Assembly: GCF_002160055.1 (NCBI RefSeq)
Contig: NZ_NFJV01000035.1
Span: 1-34,626 of the forward strand
From: Mediterranea sp. An20
Lineage (GTDB): Bacteria; Bacteroidota; Bacteroidia; Bacteroidales; Bacteroidaceae
Length of the DNA stretch: 34,626 nt
Reading direction: 5' to 3'
Positions 27,200 through 34,626 of the stretch are shown piece by piece (within the stretch, counting starts at the first letter, position 1; each line of letters starts with the position of its first letter). The translations under genes and the position numbers were made by a program. Under the pieces are notes generated by a model, which had not been told where the DNA came from, did no database searches, and saw nothing but the letters and a program-made list of their open reading frames with translations.

Positions 27200-28774
27200 A
27201 TGAAAATCATAGAAAACAATCCATACCGACAATTGGGCGTTTATACCAATTCGCCTGTAAGAGAACGTGTAGCCAACCATAATAAACTTCAAGCATTTCT
27301 GAAGGTAGGCAAACAAGTGGACTTCCCTTTGGATTTGAATCATTATTTGTCACCCATCCATCGAACTTCTGAAACAATTGCGCAAGCAGATGCCAGTCTT
27401 GCACTACCTAAAGAGCAACTCAAATACGCCCAGTTCTGGTTCATTAAAGTTACGCCATTAGATGATATAGCGTTCAACCATTTACAGGCAGGAAATATGG
27501 ATGCGGCAATTGATATATGGAAGAAAAAGGATTGCTTGTCATCCTTGCAGAACCGGATAGTCTGCGCTTTATTAGAAAAAAACTACGAAACAGCATTGAA
27601 CTGTGCCGAACAGTTCTACACGCAGTATTTACCGGACTTCGTAGCAATGATACTTGGGAATGGCAACGGTGGCACGAACCAATCTCTTGCTTTTGATTTT
27701 ATAGACATCCTTTGTGAAGAAGTTGGTGCAAACATCATTTTGCCTTACATAACTAATAAAAGTTGGAAAGAGCATGTTTCGGCAGCACAAATAAAACCGC
27801 TTATCGCAAGCATTGAGGCAGCCATTGAAGTAGCGAAATCATCTCGTGGTAAAGGCTCATCGGCACGATACCAGGCAGGAATAAAATTAAAAAATGATAC
27901 AAAAGTACCCCTACAACAACTCAGTGTTTTTTTGCCCACTACAGACTTGCAGTACCAGATGATTGCCGACAAACTTGGACTTGAAATTCTGCAATGCGGC
28001 ATTGATTATTTCAATGGTTCAAATGCCTACGATGCTGCCAAGAAAGCAATGTCAATTCAATCGTATGCCATGAAAATTGTAGTTGGCAAAATGGCAAAAG
28101 ACAGATGCAAACAGAATGTTGATATTCTCCAGAAGATAATTGATGAATTACCTCCCAAAGAAATTTATAAGGAAGATAGGGCAATCCACGATGAATTACA
28201 AAAGTTCTGTCAATTACCAGACACGATATCTTATGCAGTGACTTTGCTCAATAATACAAGACCCTATTTGCAAACCATTAAAACAAAGTTAGGAGCATCT
28301 AACACATATTACTTAAAAATATCAACACAAGTTGTCGGAAATGCTTTACACAATATAATTGAAGAAGTCAATGCCGTACAGCAAGATGAAGTTGTTCAAA
28401 TTGGAGGGAAACAAGTACCTATTTCGATGTTAGTTGACAGAGACAGAAAACTTTCTCAGATAAGAACGGTATTACAGGCTGCTTGGAACGCAACCAAAAT
28501 CATGGATACGTTTGATATGGAACAAGACTTCAAGACTAATAGATATAACCAAAATCGTGCAATTCTAAAGGACTTGTGCAATCAAATGGGTATCTCTACA
28601 TCACCTGCTATACCACGGCCAAGAACGCAACCTGTCAGCCAACCACGCGTAATAACAAACCCAAATAATAATTCCACCAATAGTTCTGGTAATAAGACTA
28701 ATTGGGGGTATCAAGGATATATAATCGCAGTTATAATAGCGGTGATTATTGGGTTTATATCAATGTGTAACTAA
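27200..28774 (+). CDS. Tail-anchored protein with J-like N-terminus (Hsp70 cassette gene 1)
   Basis: 524 residues from MKIIENNPYRQLGV. The opening NPYRQLGV...SPVRERVANHNKLQAFLK at 7-34 resembles the start of a J-domain (NPY..LGV then a helix), but no HPD tripeptide follows; the region reads YLSPIHRT. The middle (70-440) is helical, with segments like a solenoid (MDAAIDIWKKKD, NYETALNCAEQF). A Pro/Asn/Ser-rich linker (about 460-500) leads to a C-terminal membrane helix at 504-524 (YIIAVIIAVIIGFISM), so it is probably tail-anchored with its body in the cytoplasm. An upstream ATG at 27164 is in frame; the shorter start puts the NPYR motif at the usual place. I infer an Hsp70 adaptor role from the neighbours. 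Confidence 0.75.
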   Translation: MKIIENNPYRQLGVYTNSPVRERVANHNKLQAFLKVGKQVDFPLDLNHYLSPIHRTSETIAQADASLALPKEQLKYAQFWFIKVTPLDDIAFNHLQAGNMDAAIDIWKKKDCLSSLQNRIVCALLEKNYETALNCAEQFYTQYLPDFVAMILGNGNGGTNQSLAFDFIDILCEEVGANIILPYITNKSWKEHVSAAQIKPLIASIEAAIEVAKSSRGKGSSARYQAGIKLKNDTKVPLQQLSVFLPTTDLQYQMIADKLGLEILQCGIDYFNGSNAYDAAKKAMSIQSYAMKIVVGKMAKDRCKQNVDILQKIIDELPPKEIYKEDRAIHDELQKFCQLPDTISYAVTLLNNTRPYLQTIKTKLGASNTYYLKISTQVVGNALHNIIEEVNAVQQDEVVQIGGKQVPISMLVDRDRKLSQIRTVLQAAWNATKIMDTFDMEQDFKTNRYNQNRAILKDLCNQMGISTSPAIPRPRTQPVSQPRVITNPNNNSTNSSGNKTNWGYQGYIIAVIIAVIIGFISMCN

Positions 28775-28784
28775 TATAATAAAT

Positions 28785-29723
28785 ATGAAAAGAAAACTAT
28801 TGGCAATTACATTTGTTGTACTGGGGATACAATTATCTATAGCACAAGATGCTCCAGAGTACAATGAAGCTCATTTAGAAGCTCTTCAAAAAGAGATCTC
28901 AAACATTCAAAATGAATTTTCAAACATTGAGAAAGAAATTACGCTTTTAAAGCGAGAAAATCGAAACAGACTTACCGAAATTAAATCTTTAGACATTGAG
29001 AATGACACCCTTAAGCTGTCGCTTGACAGTTTATTTGCAAGCCATACTCAATTATATAAGATACAAAAAGCAGATAAAGATACGATTAGTCAAAGAATAA
29101 ACATGGCCAATAATACGATTATTCACAATCAATCTGTCTTGGAGAATCGTTCTTTATGGGGTGGTATCATAGTTATTCTCATTGTTCTTCTAAGCAGTGG
29201 CATACTTTTATATCTTTTCAAGCGAATTAAATCCGGCACAAATTCAATTGACGAAGTACGTAAAGCACAAGACGCTTTGCAAAATGCCCAAACAAAAATG
29301 CAGGAAGAATCCATTAATTTAGACAATAAACTGCTTACAATAATAGGACAACAGATGAATACACCTACGGCAACAAATAACCAAGGAACTACGTCTGTTG
29401 ACCACTCGCTTGCATTGAAAGTGGCAGATGAAATAGTACGCATCGAACTGAATCTTTCCCGGATGGATTCTTCCATCAAGGGATATAAACAATTGGCTAA
29501 GGCGGTTCAACGCATAAAAGATAATTTCCAGGCAAATGGGTATGAGATTGTGGATATGCTTGGCAAACCATATATAGCAGGGTTGAAAGCTGCCGTTACA
29601 TTTGTTACGGATGAAAACTTAGAAAAAGGACAGCAAATCATCTCCAAGATTATAAAACCTCAAATCAATTATCAACAACAAATGATTCAAGCTGCAGAAA
29701 TTGAAGTTAGTCAACCTGAGTAA
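28785..29723 (+). CDS. Membrane-anchored coiled-coil protein with GrpE-like C-terminus (cassette gene 2)
   Basis: 312 residues. Signal peptide (1-20, ending SIAQ), periplasmic coiled coil at 25-120, transmembrane helix at 126-146 followed by KRIK (inside-positive), a cytoplasmic helix at 155-190 and a C-terminal domain at about 211-310. This domain recalls GrpE: a helix with 'LARAVQRIKDNFQANGYEIV'-like order (actual residues 234-255), then 'LGKPYIAGLKAAVTFVTDE', 'KGQQIISKIIKP' and final AAEIEVSQ, matching the GrpE order of long helix, 'G..fdP..H.Av', 'G.V......GY.l..rvlRpA.V.V'. If right, it is a nucleotide exchange factor tethered to the inner membrane for the Hsp70 encoded 14 bp downstream. 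Sequence similarity is weak. Confidence 0.7.
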   Translation: MKRKLLAITFVVLGIQLSIAQDAPEYNEAHLEALQKEISNIQNEFSNIEKEITLLKRENRNRLTEIKSLDIENDTLKLSLDSLFASHTQLYKIQKADKDTISQRINMANNTIIHNQSVLENRSLWGGIIVILIVLLSSGILLYLFKRIKSGTNSIDEVRKAQDALQNAQTKMQEESINLDNKLLTIIGQQMNTPTATNNQGTTSVDHSLALKVADEIVRIELNLSRMDSSIKGYKQLAKAVQRIKDNFQANGYEIVDMLGKPYIAGLKAAVTFVTDENLEKGQQIISKIIKPQINYQQQMIQAAEIEVSQPE

Positions 29724-29737
29724 AAATAAATATAGTT

Positions 29738-32230
29738 ATGGCAAGAGTAAAAATCGATTATGGCATAGATCTTGGAACCACTAACTCCGCAATATGCCGC
29801 ATGGAAAAGGGGATACCTGTTATTATTAAAACAGATGTACTGAAAGATACAATGCCCTCATGTGTTTCATTTACTAAACGCAAGAGTATAAAGGCTGGAG
29901 ATTCAGCGTTTAATGATATGAAAAGCGATAAGCGTCGCGCATCGAAGAGTGGTAAAAAAGAAGCCTCCAACGCTTATGTAGAATTTAAACGCACTATGGC
30001 AACCACTACGCGTTATTATAGCTCTTACATGGATAGAGCTTATTCATCGGAAGAATTGTCAGCAGAAGTTCTGAAGACATTGAAATCTTTTGTTACCGAT
30101 GAGAGTTTTTCTTCTGTTGTAATCACAGTTCCTGCGAAGTTCACTGTTAATCAGAAAACGGCAACTTTGGAAGCTGCCAAAATGGCTGGGTTCAAACACT
30201 GTGAGTTACTACAGGAACCAATTGCTGCATCAATGGCATACGGACTGAACACCAATGAAAAAGATGGCGTATGGATGGTTTTTGATTTTGGTGGAGGTAC
30301 ATTTGATGCAGCTTTGCTCAAGGTAGAAGATGGAATTATGCAAGTGTTTGATACGGAAGGTGATAATTATTTAGGTGGGAAAAATTTAGATTATGCTATT
30401 GTGGATAATATCATCATTCCTTATCTTATGGAGAATTATAACATAAGTTCCACAATTGCAGATGCAGACAAGAAAGAGGTTTTACGCGATGCTATGAAAA
30501 CTTATGCAGAAGAGGCAAAAAATCAATTATCATTTAAAGATAACGAGGACATCATTTCAAATCTTGGTGATTTAGGTGAAGATGAGGATGGGGAAGAAAT
30601 AGAACTTGACCTTACCATTACGCAAACAGAAGCATTTGATGTAATGCGCCCTTATTTTCAAAAAGCGGTAGATATCTGCAAGAATCTGTTGCAACGGAAT
30701 CATCTTTCCGGCTCACAAATAAATAAACTGATATTGGTGGGTGGCCCTACCCATAGTCCGTTAATCCGGCAAATGCTCAAAGAGCAGATTACTCCGAATG
30801 TAGATACGAGCATTGACCCAATGACTGCTGTAGCTACAGGTGCGGCACTTTACGCCTCAACATTGGATGCAGAAATTTGTGGCGATGAAATTCAGATAGG
30901 GACTATAAAGTTAGAGTTGGGATATGAATCAACCTCTGTTGAAGCGTCAGAATGGATAAGTGTAAAATTAGCAGATGGAGCACCTTTATCTAAAATCTGG
31001 ATTGAGCTTGTCCGCGCTGACAAAGCATGGTCAAGTGGAAAAACAGAAGTGGATTCTACGGGTAATGTAATAGAAGCTAATTTGTTGGAAGGCAAACCTA
31101 ATTCATTCAGTGTCGTTGCGTATGATGATAAAGGAAATGCTATTTCTTGTTTTCCTTCGGAAATAACCATTATACAGGGTACTAAAGTTGGTGCAGCTCC
31201 CCTTCCTTATAATATAGGCATTGCCATTTGGGACGGAAACAAAAAACGGGGTGTATTTAAGATGTCCAAAGGATTGGAAAAGAATAAGCCATTACCTGCT
31301 ATTGGAGTCGTAAATGGCTTGAAAACAACCGGACAACTTCGGCCAGGGGTTGAAAGTGATACTTTGATTATTCCGGTTTATCAGGTAGATGATTTTTCAG
31401 AAGCGGAAGGGAAAACGGCATCTCTATATGAACATGTGGCAGATGTTGTGGTCACCGGTGATGATGTGGATAATTTGATTCCTATAGATAGCGCGGTTGA
31501 CATTACTCTAAAAGTAGATTCATCGGAACAGATGAAATTAGAGGTACATTTCCTTGCTACTGATACAACGGTTGAAAGAAAACTTGATACAAGTAAAAAG
31601 CAATCGGCATCAGATAATGAAATTAAGAAAATGTTGAATGAAGCGCAGACAAGTATCCGCCGTTTGGAGTTTGAAGGTATATCTACATCGGAATTGCAAG
31701 CTCATTTTAACCAGGTGAAAGAGGAATATGCCAATAGTTCCGAAAAGAAAATGGTGCTACAACACCTGAAGGAAGTTTTGCGTGAGATTGAAAATCTTGA
31801 TAGCAGTACGGAATGGCAACGATTGGAAAAAGAGTTGCGTGAAGAATTTGAACGGCTTGAAAAGGCGCAAAGTGAATTGGGTAACAATCAAACTGCGCAA
31901 CTTGTCGAGCAGTTACGCGTTCAGACGGATAAAGTTATCCGTGAAAAGGATGCAAAGATTGGGCGTGAAATCTTGGAACAAATCGGTTCACTGTTTATAC
32001 ATCTTACTCTGGTCTATCAATGCATGGGTTTAATACAAGACTGTCACAGGAGATTTGGAGATATTCGTTGGAAAGACTCCTCACGTGCCCGTCAATTAGT
32101 CAATAAAGGATTGGAAGAAATGAATGGACAGCCAACGGTTGAGAAATTACATCCCATTGCTTGTGGTCTGATAGACTTGATGCCGGATGACGAAGCGGCA
32201 AATGCGGGTGGTTTGTTGAAAAACCAATAA
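29738..32230 (+). CDS. Enlarged Hsp70-family chaperone (cassette gene 3)
   Basis: 830 residues against about 640 for DnaK. Actin-like ATPase domain at 5-375: phosphate-1 GIDLGTTNS (Asp11), EFKRTMA with Lys84 at the catalytic-lysine position, VITVPAKF, LLQEPIAASMAYG, phosphate-2 VFDFGGGTFD (181-190), adenosine motif LVGGPTHSPLI (333-343). An acidic insertion (GEDEDGEE, 280-287) interrupts the lobe. The hydrophobic interdomain linker of DnaK is not recognisable. Residues 380-600 form a beta-rich region, partly like a substrate-binding sheet; about 615-760 is charged coiled coil; the last 70 residues form a further helical domain not present in DnaK. Cytoplasmic. Stop and next start are 2 bp apart. 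Confidence 0.93.
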   Translation: MARVKIDYGIDLGTTNSAICRMEKGIPVIIKTDVLKDTMPSCVSFTKRKSIKAGDSAFNDMKSDKRRASKSGKKEASNAYVEFKRTMATTTRYYSSYMDRAYSSEELSAEVLKTLKSFVTDESFSSVVITVPAKFTVNQKTATLEAAKMAGFKHCELLQEPIAASMAYGLNTNEKDGVWMVFDFGGGTFDAALLKVEDGIMQVFDTEGDNYLGGKNLDYAIVDNIIIPYLMENYNISSTIADADKKEVLRDAMKTYAEEAKNQLSFKDNEDIISNLGDLGEDEDGEEIELDLTITQTEAFDVMRPYFQKAVDICKNLLQRNHLSGSQINKLILVGGPTHSPLIRQMLKEQITPNVDTSIDPMTAVATGAALYASTLDAEICGDEIQIGTIKLELGYESTSVEASEWISVKLADGAPLSKIWIELVRADKAWSSGKTEVDSTGNVIEANLLEGKPNSFSVVAYDDKGNAISCFPSEITIIQGTKVGAAPLPYNIGIAIWDGNKKRGVFKMSKGLEKNKPLPAIGVVNGLKTTGQLRPGVESDTLIIPVYQVDDFSEAEGKTASLYEHVADVVVTGDDVDNLIPIDSAVDITLKVDSSEQMKLEVHFLATDTTVERKLDTSKKQSASDNEIKKMLNEAQTSIRRLEFEGISTSELQAHFNQVKEEYANSSEKKMVLQHLKEVLREIENLDSSTEWQRLEKELREEFERLEKAQSELGNNQTAQLVEQLRVQTDKVIREKDAKIGREILEQIGSLFIHLTLVYQCMGLIQDCHRRFGDIRWKDSSRARQLVNKGLEEMNGQPTVEKLHPIACGLIDLMPDDEAANAGGLLKNQ

Positions 32231-32232
32231 AA

Positions 32233-33999
32233 ATGTACTATAATAAGAAAGATAAAATAGAGCTATATACAGTGATGTTTCCGCATAAGCAAGGTACTTA
32301 TGCGGAAACTTACCGTGTAAAGGATGCAAAGGGAAGAACTTGTTTCTTGAAACTTATTAACCACAGCAAATTAGACCGTAATCAAATTGATGAAAACGGA
32401 CAAATTACAGAGGTAGAGATTACTAAGCATCTGGATCATCAGAATCTATGCAAATATATTGATTCCGGAAATCTGATGCTTTACGGAGGACAATTTACCT
32501 ATCTTGTAACGGAATATGTCAGCGGAGAAACCTTGTCTCAGAAAATCATCAGAGAGGGGGAACTTAGTGTGTATGAAATAAAGCAAGTAGCAATACATGT
32601 ACTTTCTGCATTGCAATATCTGCATACGCTGCCATGCCCTGCCCTGCATGGTGAAGTTACTATACAGAATGTGTTGATTAGTTTCGTTGGTGGATGGGAT
32701 GATTTGAAACTGATTGATTTAGGACATGCACGATACCTGAACCAAAGTCCTGCAAAACTGGACTTGGACTCGACAAATGTATTTTGTCTTGCTCCCGAGT
32801 GTTTTTCCGGAGTCATTCAAGTCCAATCCGATGTATATGCTGTAGGTGTATTATTGTATCAGTTACTTTATGGCAAACTTCCTTGGTTTATTGACTTATC
32901 GCGTATAGATAAACAAGACAGAATAGACGCTTTGCTGGAAGAACGAAACAAGGACCTGGATATACCCAGTATAGAAAAGTTTGAGTTGGATGAACAATTA
33001 GTTAATTGCATAGTCAAGGCTCTTTCATACGATGTAGAAGATAGATTTCAGTCTGCCGAAGAATTTATCAGGGGAATTAAAGGCGAATTAAAGGTAGAAC
33101 GACAATCTACCAAACGAAAAGTATTTTCTAATCCCACTATGTCAGCAAAAGGACAATCCAAAGCCGTGAAGAAAACGGGGAAAGGTTTTGCCGCGATTGC
33201 CGGGATGGAAGAACTGAAAAATCAACTACGGGAAGAAGTCATAGATCCCCTGCATCACCCGGAAGAATACAAACGATATGGAATAACAATACCCAACGGA
33301 ATGCTTTTGTATGGACCACCGGGATGTGGAAAAACATTCTTCGCCAAACATTTTGCTGAGGAAGTTGGCTTTAACTTTCTATGTATTACACCAGCAACTT
33401 TAAAAAGCAGGTATGTAAATGCCACACAGGAAAATATTGCCAAGATGTTCAAGGAAGCAGAAGAAAATGCACCGACCATTATCTTCATTGATGAGATAAA
33501 CGAACTTGTTCCAAATAGAGAGAGTAATGTACATGAGATGTCACGAAGTGCTGTCAATGAAATGCTTGCACAGATGGACAGAACCGGAGAAAAAGGTATT
33601 TTCATTATTGGTGCGACCAATTATCCCCATATCATTGACCCGGCAATACTCAGGACTGGCCGATTGGACAAGAAATATTATGTCGGAGCGCCCGATAAGG
33701 AAGCGAGAAAAGCACTTTTTGAGCTATATCTTAAGAATAGACCTTATGACTTCGGACTGGACTATGACGAGTTAGCCGAATTAACGGCCAATTATGTTTC
33801 AGCAGATATTCAGTTGATAGTCAATGACGCTTCAAGAGCAGCTTTAAAGCGCCATAGCAAAATAACTATGGACTTGTTGCGAACAGCTATCAATGAAACA
33901 CATCCGTCATTAAGCCTTGACGAGTTAGAAAGATACCTGGATATTAAGGCTCGGATGGATGGAGAAAAGCCGAATAAACGACGTGTCGGATTTAAATAG
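32233..33999 (+). CDS. Protein-kinase-like domain fused to AAA+ ATPase (cassette gene 4)
   Basis: 588 residues. N-terminal Ser/Thr-kinase fold at about 10-290: glycine loop GTYAETYRVKD, Lys40 (CFLKLI), helix-C Glu60 or Glu62, catalytic loop HGEVTIQN (139-146) in place of HRDLKPEN, IDLG (161-164) for DFG, APE (188-190) and structural Asp200. The HRD Asp is replaced by Glu141 and the loop Lys by Thr, so it may be a pseudokinase. After a basic linker comes one classic AAA module at 318-560: Walker A GPPGCGKT (361-368), pore-loop-like SRYVNAT (Tyr394), Walker B IIFIDE (Asp420, Glu421), sensor-1 GATNYP (Asn463) and Arg474/Arg477 as finger residues. Closest in style to Cdc48/FtsH-type AAA. Likely a remodelling ATPase regulated by the kinase-like domain. 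Confidence 0.93.
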   Translation: MYYNKKDKIELYTVMFPHKQGTYAETYRVKDAKGRTCFLKLINHSKLDRNQIDENGQITEVEITKHLDHQNLCKYIDSGNLMLYGGQFTYLVTEYVSGETLSQKIIREGELSVYEIKQVAIHVLSALQYLHTLPCPALHGEVTIQNVLISFVGGWDDLKLIDLGHARYLNQSPAKLDLDSTNVFCLAPECFSGVIQVQSDVYAVGVLLYQLLYGKLPWFIDLSRIDKQDRIDALLEERNKDLDIPSIEKFELDEQLVNCIVKALSYDVEDRFQSAEEFIRGIKGELKVERQSTKRKVFSNPTMSAKGQSKAVKKTGKGFAAIAGMEELKNQLREEVIDPLHHPEEYKRYGITIPNGMLLYGPPGCGKTFFAKHFAEEVGFNFLCITPATLKSRYVNATQENIAKMFKEAEENAPTIIFIDEINELVPNRESNVHEMSRSAVNEMLAQMDRTGEKGIFIIGATNYPHIIDPAILRTGRLDKKYYVGAPDKEARKALFELYLKNRPYDFGLDYDELAELTANYVSADIQLIVNDASRAALKRHSKITMDLLRTAINETHPSLSLDELERYLDIKARMDGEKPNKRRVGFK

Positions 34000-34007
34000 A
34001 AATCAAA

Positions 34008-34475
34008 ATGAAAACAACAGAATTGTATTTGAAGACATTATTTTGCTGCATGGCCTGCGATGGTGAAATAGCCAAAGAAGAAGTAGAAATAGTTAAACAC
34101 CTTTGCAAAGAATATGATGTATTTTCAGACATTGATATTAAATCATGTTTGAACAAATGGATTACTGCTATCAATGAAAATGGCACCGTATTCCTAAAGA
34201 ATTATCTAAACGATTTGTCCAATGCAGACCTATCAACGTCTGAACAACTGTTTATTGTCGACTTAGCAATCAGGACTATTGAGGCAGATGAACGTATTGA
34301 ATATGCTGAAATCAAGTTTTTCAAGAAAATACGAAATCAACTACCCATCACTGACGAGGAAATATTGAAACGACATCCGGGAAAAGAAGATTTTTTATTA
34401 CCTGACATCAATGTGGCAGATGAACCGATTTGGAATAACACCATTCAATTTACTGAACTTTCATTGAAACAATAG
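34008..34475 (+). CDS. TerB-like protein (cassette gene 5)
   Basis: 155 residues, all-helical. Two TerB-type acidic motifs in related halves: CMACDGEIAKEE (15-25) and IEADERIEYAEIKFFKKI (91-108), each followed by an amphipathic helix. TerB domains bind metal ions and occur in tellurite/stress operons and, in DjlA, fused to a J-domain, an established link between TerB and Hsp70. The last 30 residues are an unassigned tail. It starts 8 bp after the AAA gene and ends the operon. No other ter genes are present. Confidence 0.85.
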   Translation: MKTTELYLKTLFCCMACDGEIAKEEVEIVKHLCKEYDVFSDIDIKSCLNKWITAINENGTVFLKNYLNDLSNADLSTSEQLFIVDLAIRTIEADERIEYAEIKFFKKIRNQLPITDEEILKRHPGKEDFLLPDINVADEPIWNNTIQFTELSLKQ

Positions 34476-34511
34476 CCTACATCTGCATATCGTCGAGCAT
34501 ATAATCTATAA

Positions 34512-34626
34512 GAGCCTGTTTAAATTTTGCTCAGTAACATTCTTATCGCCGCCAGTTTCACCATTTCCTCAGCCGAATCGAACGTGAATTCGTAGTTCCG
34601 ACAGAGCCTTCTATAATTATCGAACC
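34512..34626 (-). mobile_element. End of an IS5-family insertion sequence (cut by window edge)
   Basis: The terminal repeat starts at 34512 (gagcctgtttaaatttt...) next to TAA, consistent with a TNA target. It is identical over 23 bases to the right end of the MITE at 21.8 kb. The element continues beyond the window. Confidence 0.85.
34520..34626 (-). CDS. IS5-family transposase, C-terminal part (partial)
   Basis: 35 residues visible: FDNYRRLCRNYEFTFDS, then AEEMVKLAAIRMLLSKI and stop. The opening block is the conserved end of the DDE domain in IS5-family transposases ('W...YRRL...YE'). The stop codon lies inside the terminal inverted repeat. The 5' part is outside the window, so intactness is unknown. 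Confidence 0.85.
   Translation of the reverse strand, partial: FDNYRRLCRNYEFTFDSAEEMVKLAAIRMLLSKI

Noticed and set aside
26812..28774. Retron or diversity-generating retroelement
   Set aside because: The downstream gene has no reverse transcriptase motif and no template/variable repeat pair is visible.
27200..34475. Tellurite-resistance (ter) operon
   Set aside because: Only a TerB-like protein is present; TerC, TerD, TerA and TerZ-type genes are missing.

Overview
The window is a chromosomal segment of a Bacteroidales bacterium, most likely the genus Bacteroides. The evidence is the set of Bacteroides-specific families (BF3164-type lipoprotein, GLPGLI protein, DUF3256, DUF5715), promoters with the TAnnTTTG -7 element of this phylum, the lack of Shine-Dalgarno sites, and a hybrid sensor/regulator pair resembling RprX/RprY. 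No species can be named from sequence alone.

Layout. 1-103: tail of an IS982-like transposase, then a gene-free leader and gap (glycolytic GAPDH) closed by a strong terminator. 1.67-3.29 kb: a secreted protein and a BF3164-type lipoprotein that overlap by 4 bp. 3.49-8.84 kb: a sensor kinase and OmpR-type regulator facing a GLPGLI protein and a TonB-receptor-like outer membrane protein; three 10-bp direct repeats lie upstream of the GLPGLI gene. 9.28-9.77 kb: a roughly 500-bp repeat (copy A). 9.88-26.0 kb: housekeeping genes. These are M3 peptidase, small lipoprotein, dCMP deaminase, S41 peptidase, 5-FCL and PHP phosphatase on +; recF and a DUF721 gene on -; a TPR membrane protein, ribH, tRNA-Tyr and tRNA-Gly, an EEP lipoprotein and a YitT protein on +; a MITE; DUF3256, fRMsr, EamA transporter and truA on -; and a DUF5715 lipoprotein on +. 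26.0-26.5 kb: copy B of the 500-bp repeat, inverted relative to A.

26.8-34.5 kb is the unusual part. A predicted, highly structured RNA of about 320 nt, with its own -7 element and terminator, is followed by five tightly packed, visibly AT-rich genes. They are a tail-anchored protein with a J-like N-terminus, a membrane-anchored protein whose C-terminus resembles the nucleotide exchange factor GrpE, an enlarged Hsp70, a protein-kinase-like domain fused to an AAA+ ATPase, and a TerB-like protein. Together they look like a self-contained, membrane-tethered Hsp70 machine coupled to an AAA+ remodeller and a stress-sensing TerB module. The end of an IS5-family element lies 36 bp downstream. I know of no named system with this composition; its function (stress response, conflict or defence) is inference.

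The IS5-like element at the window end shares its terminal inverted repeat with the 173-bp MITE at 21.8 kb, so the MITE is probably mobilised by that transposase family.
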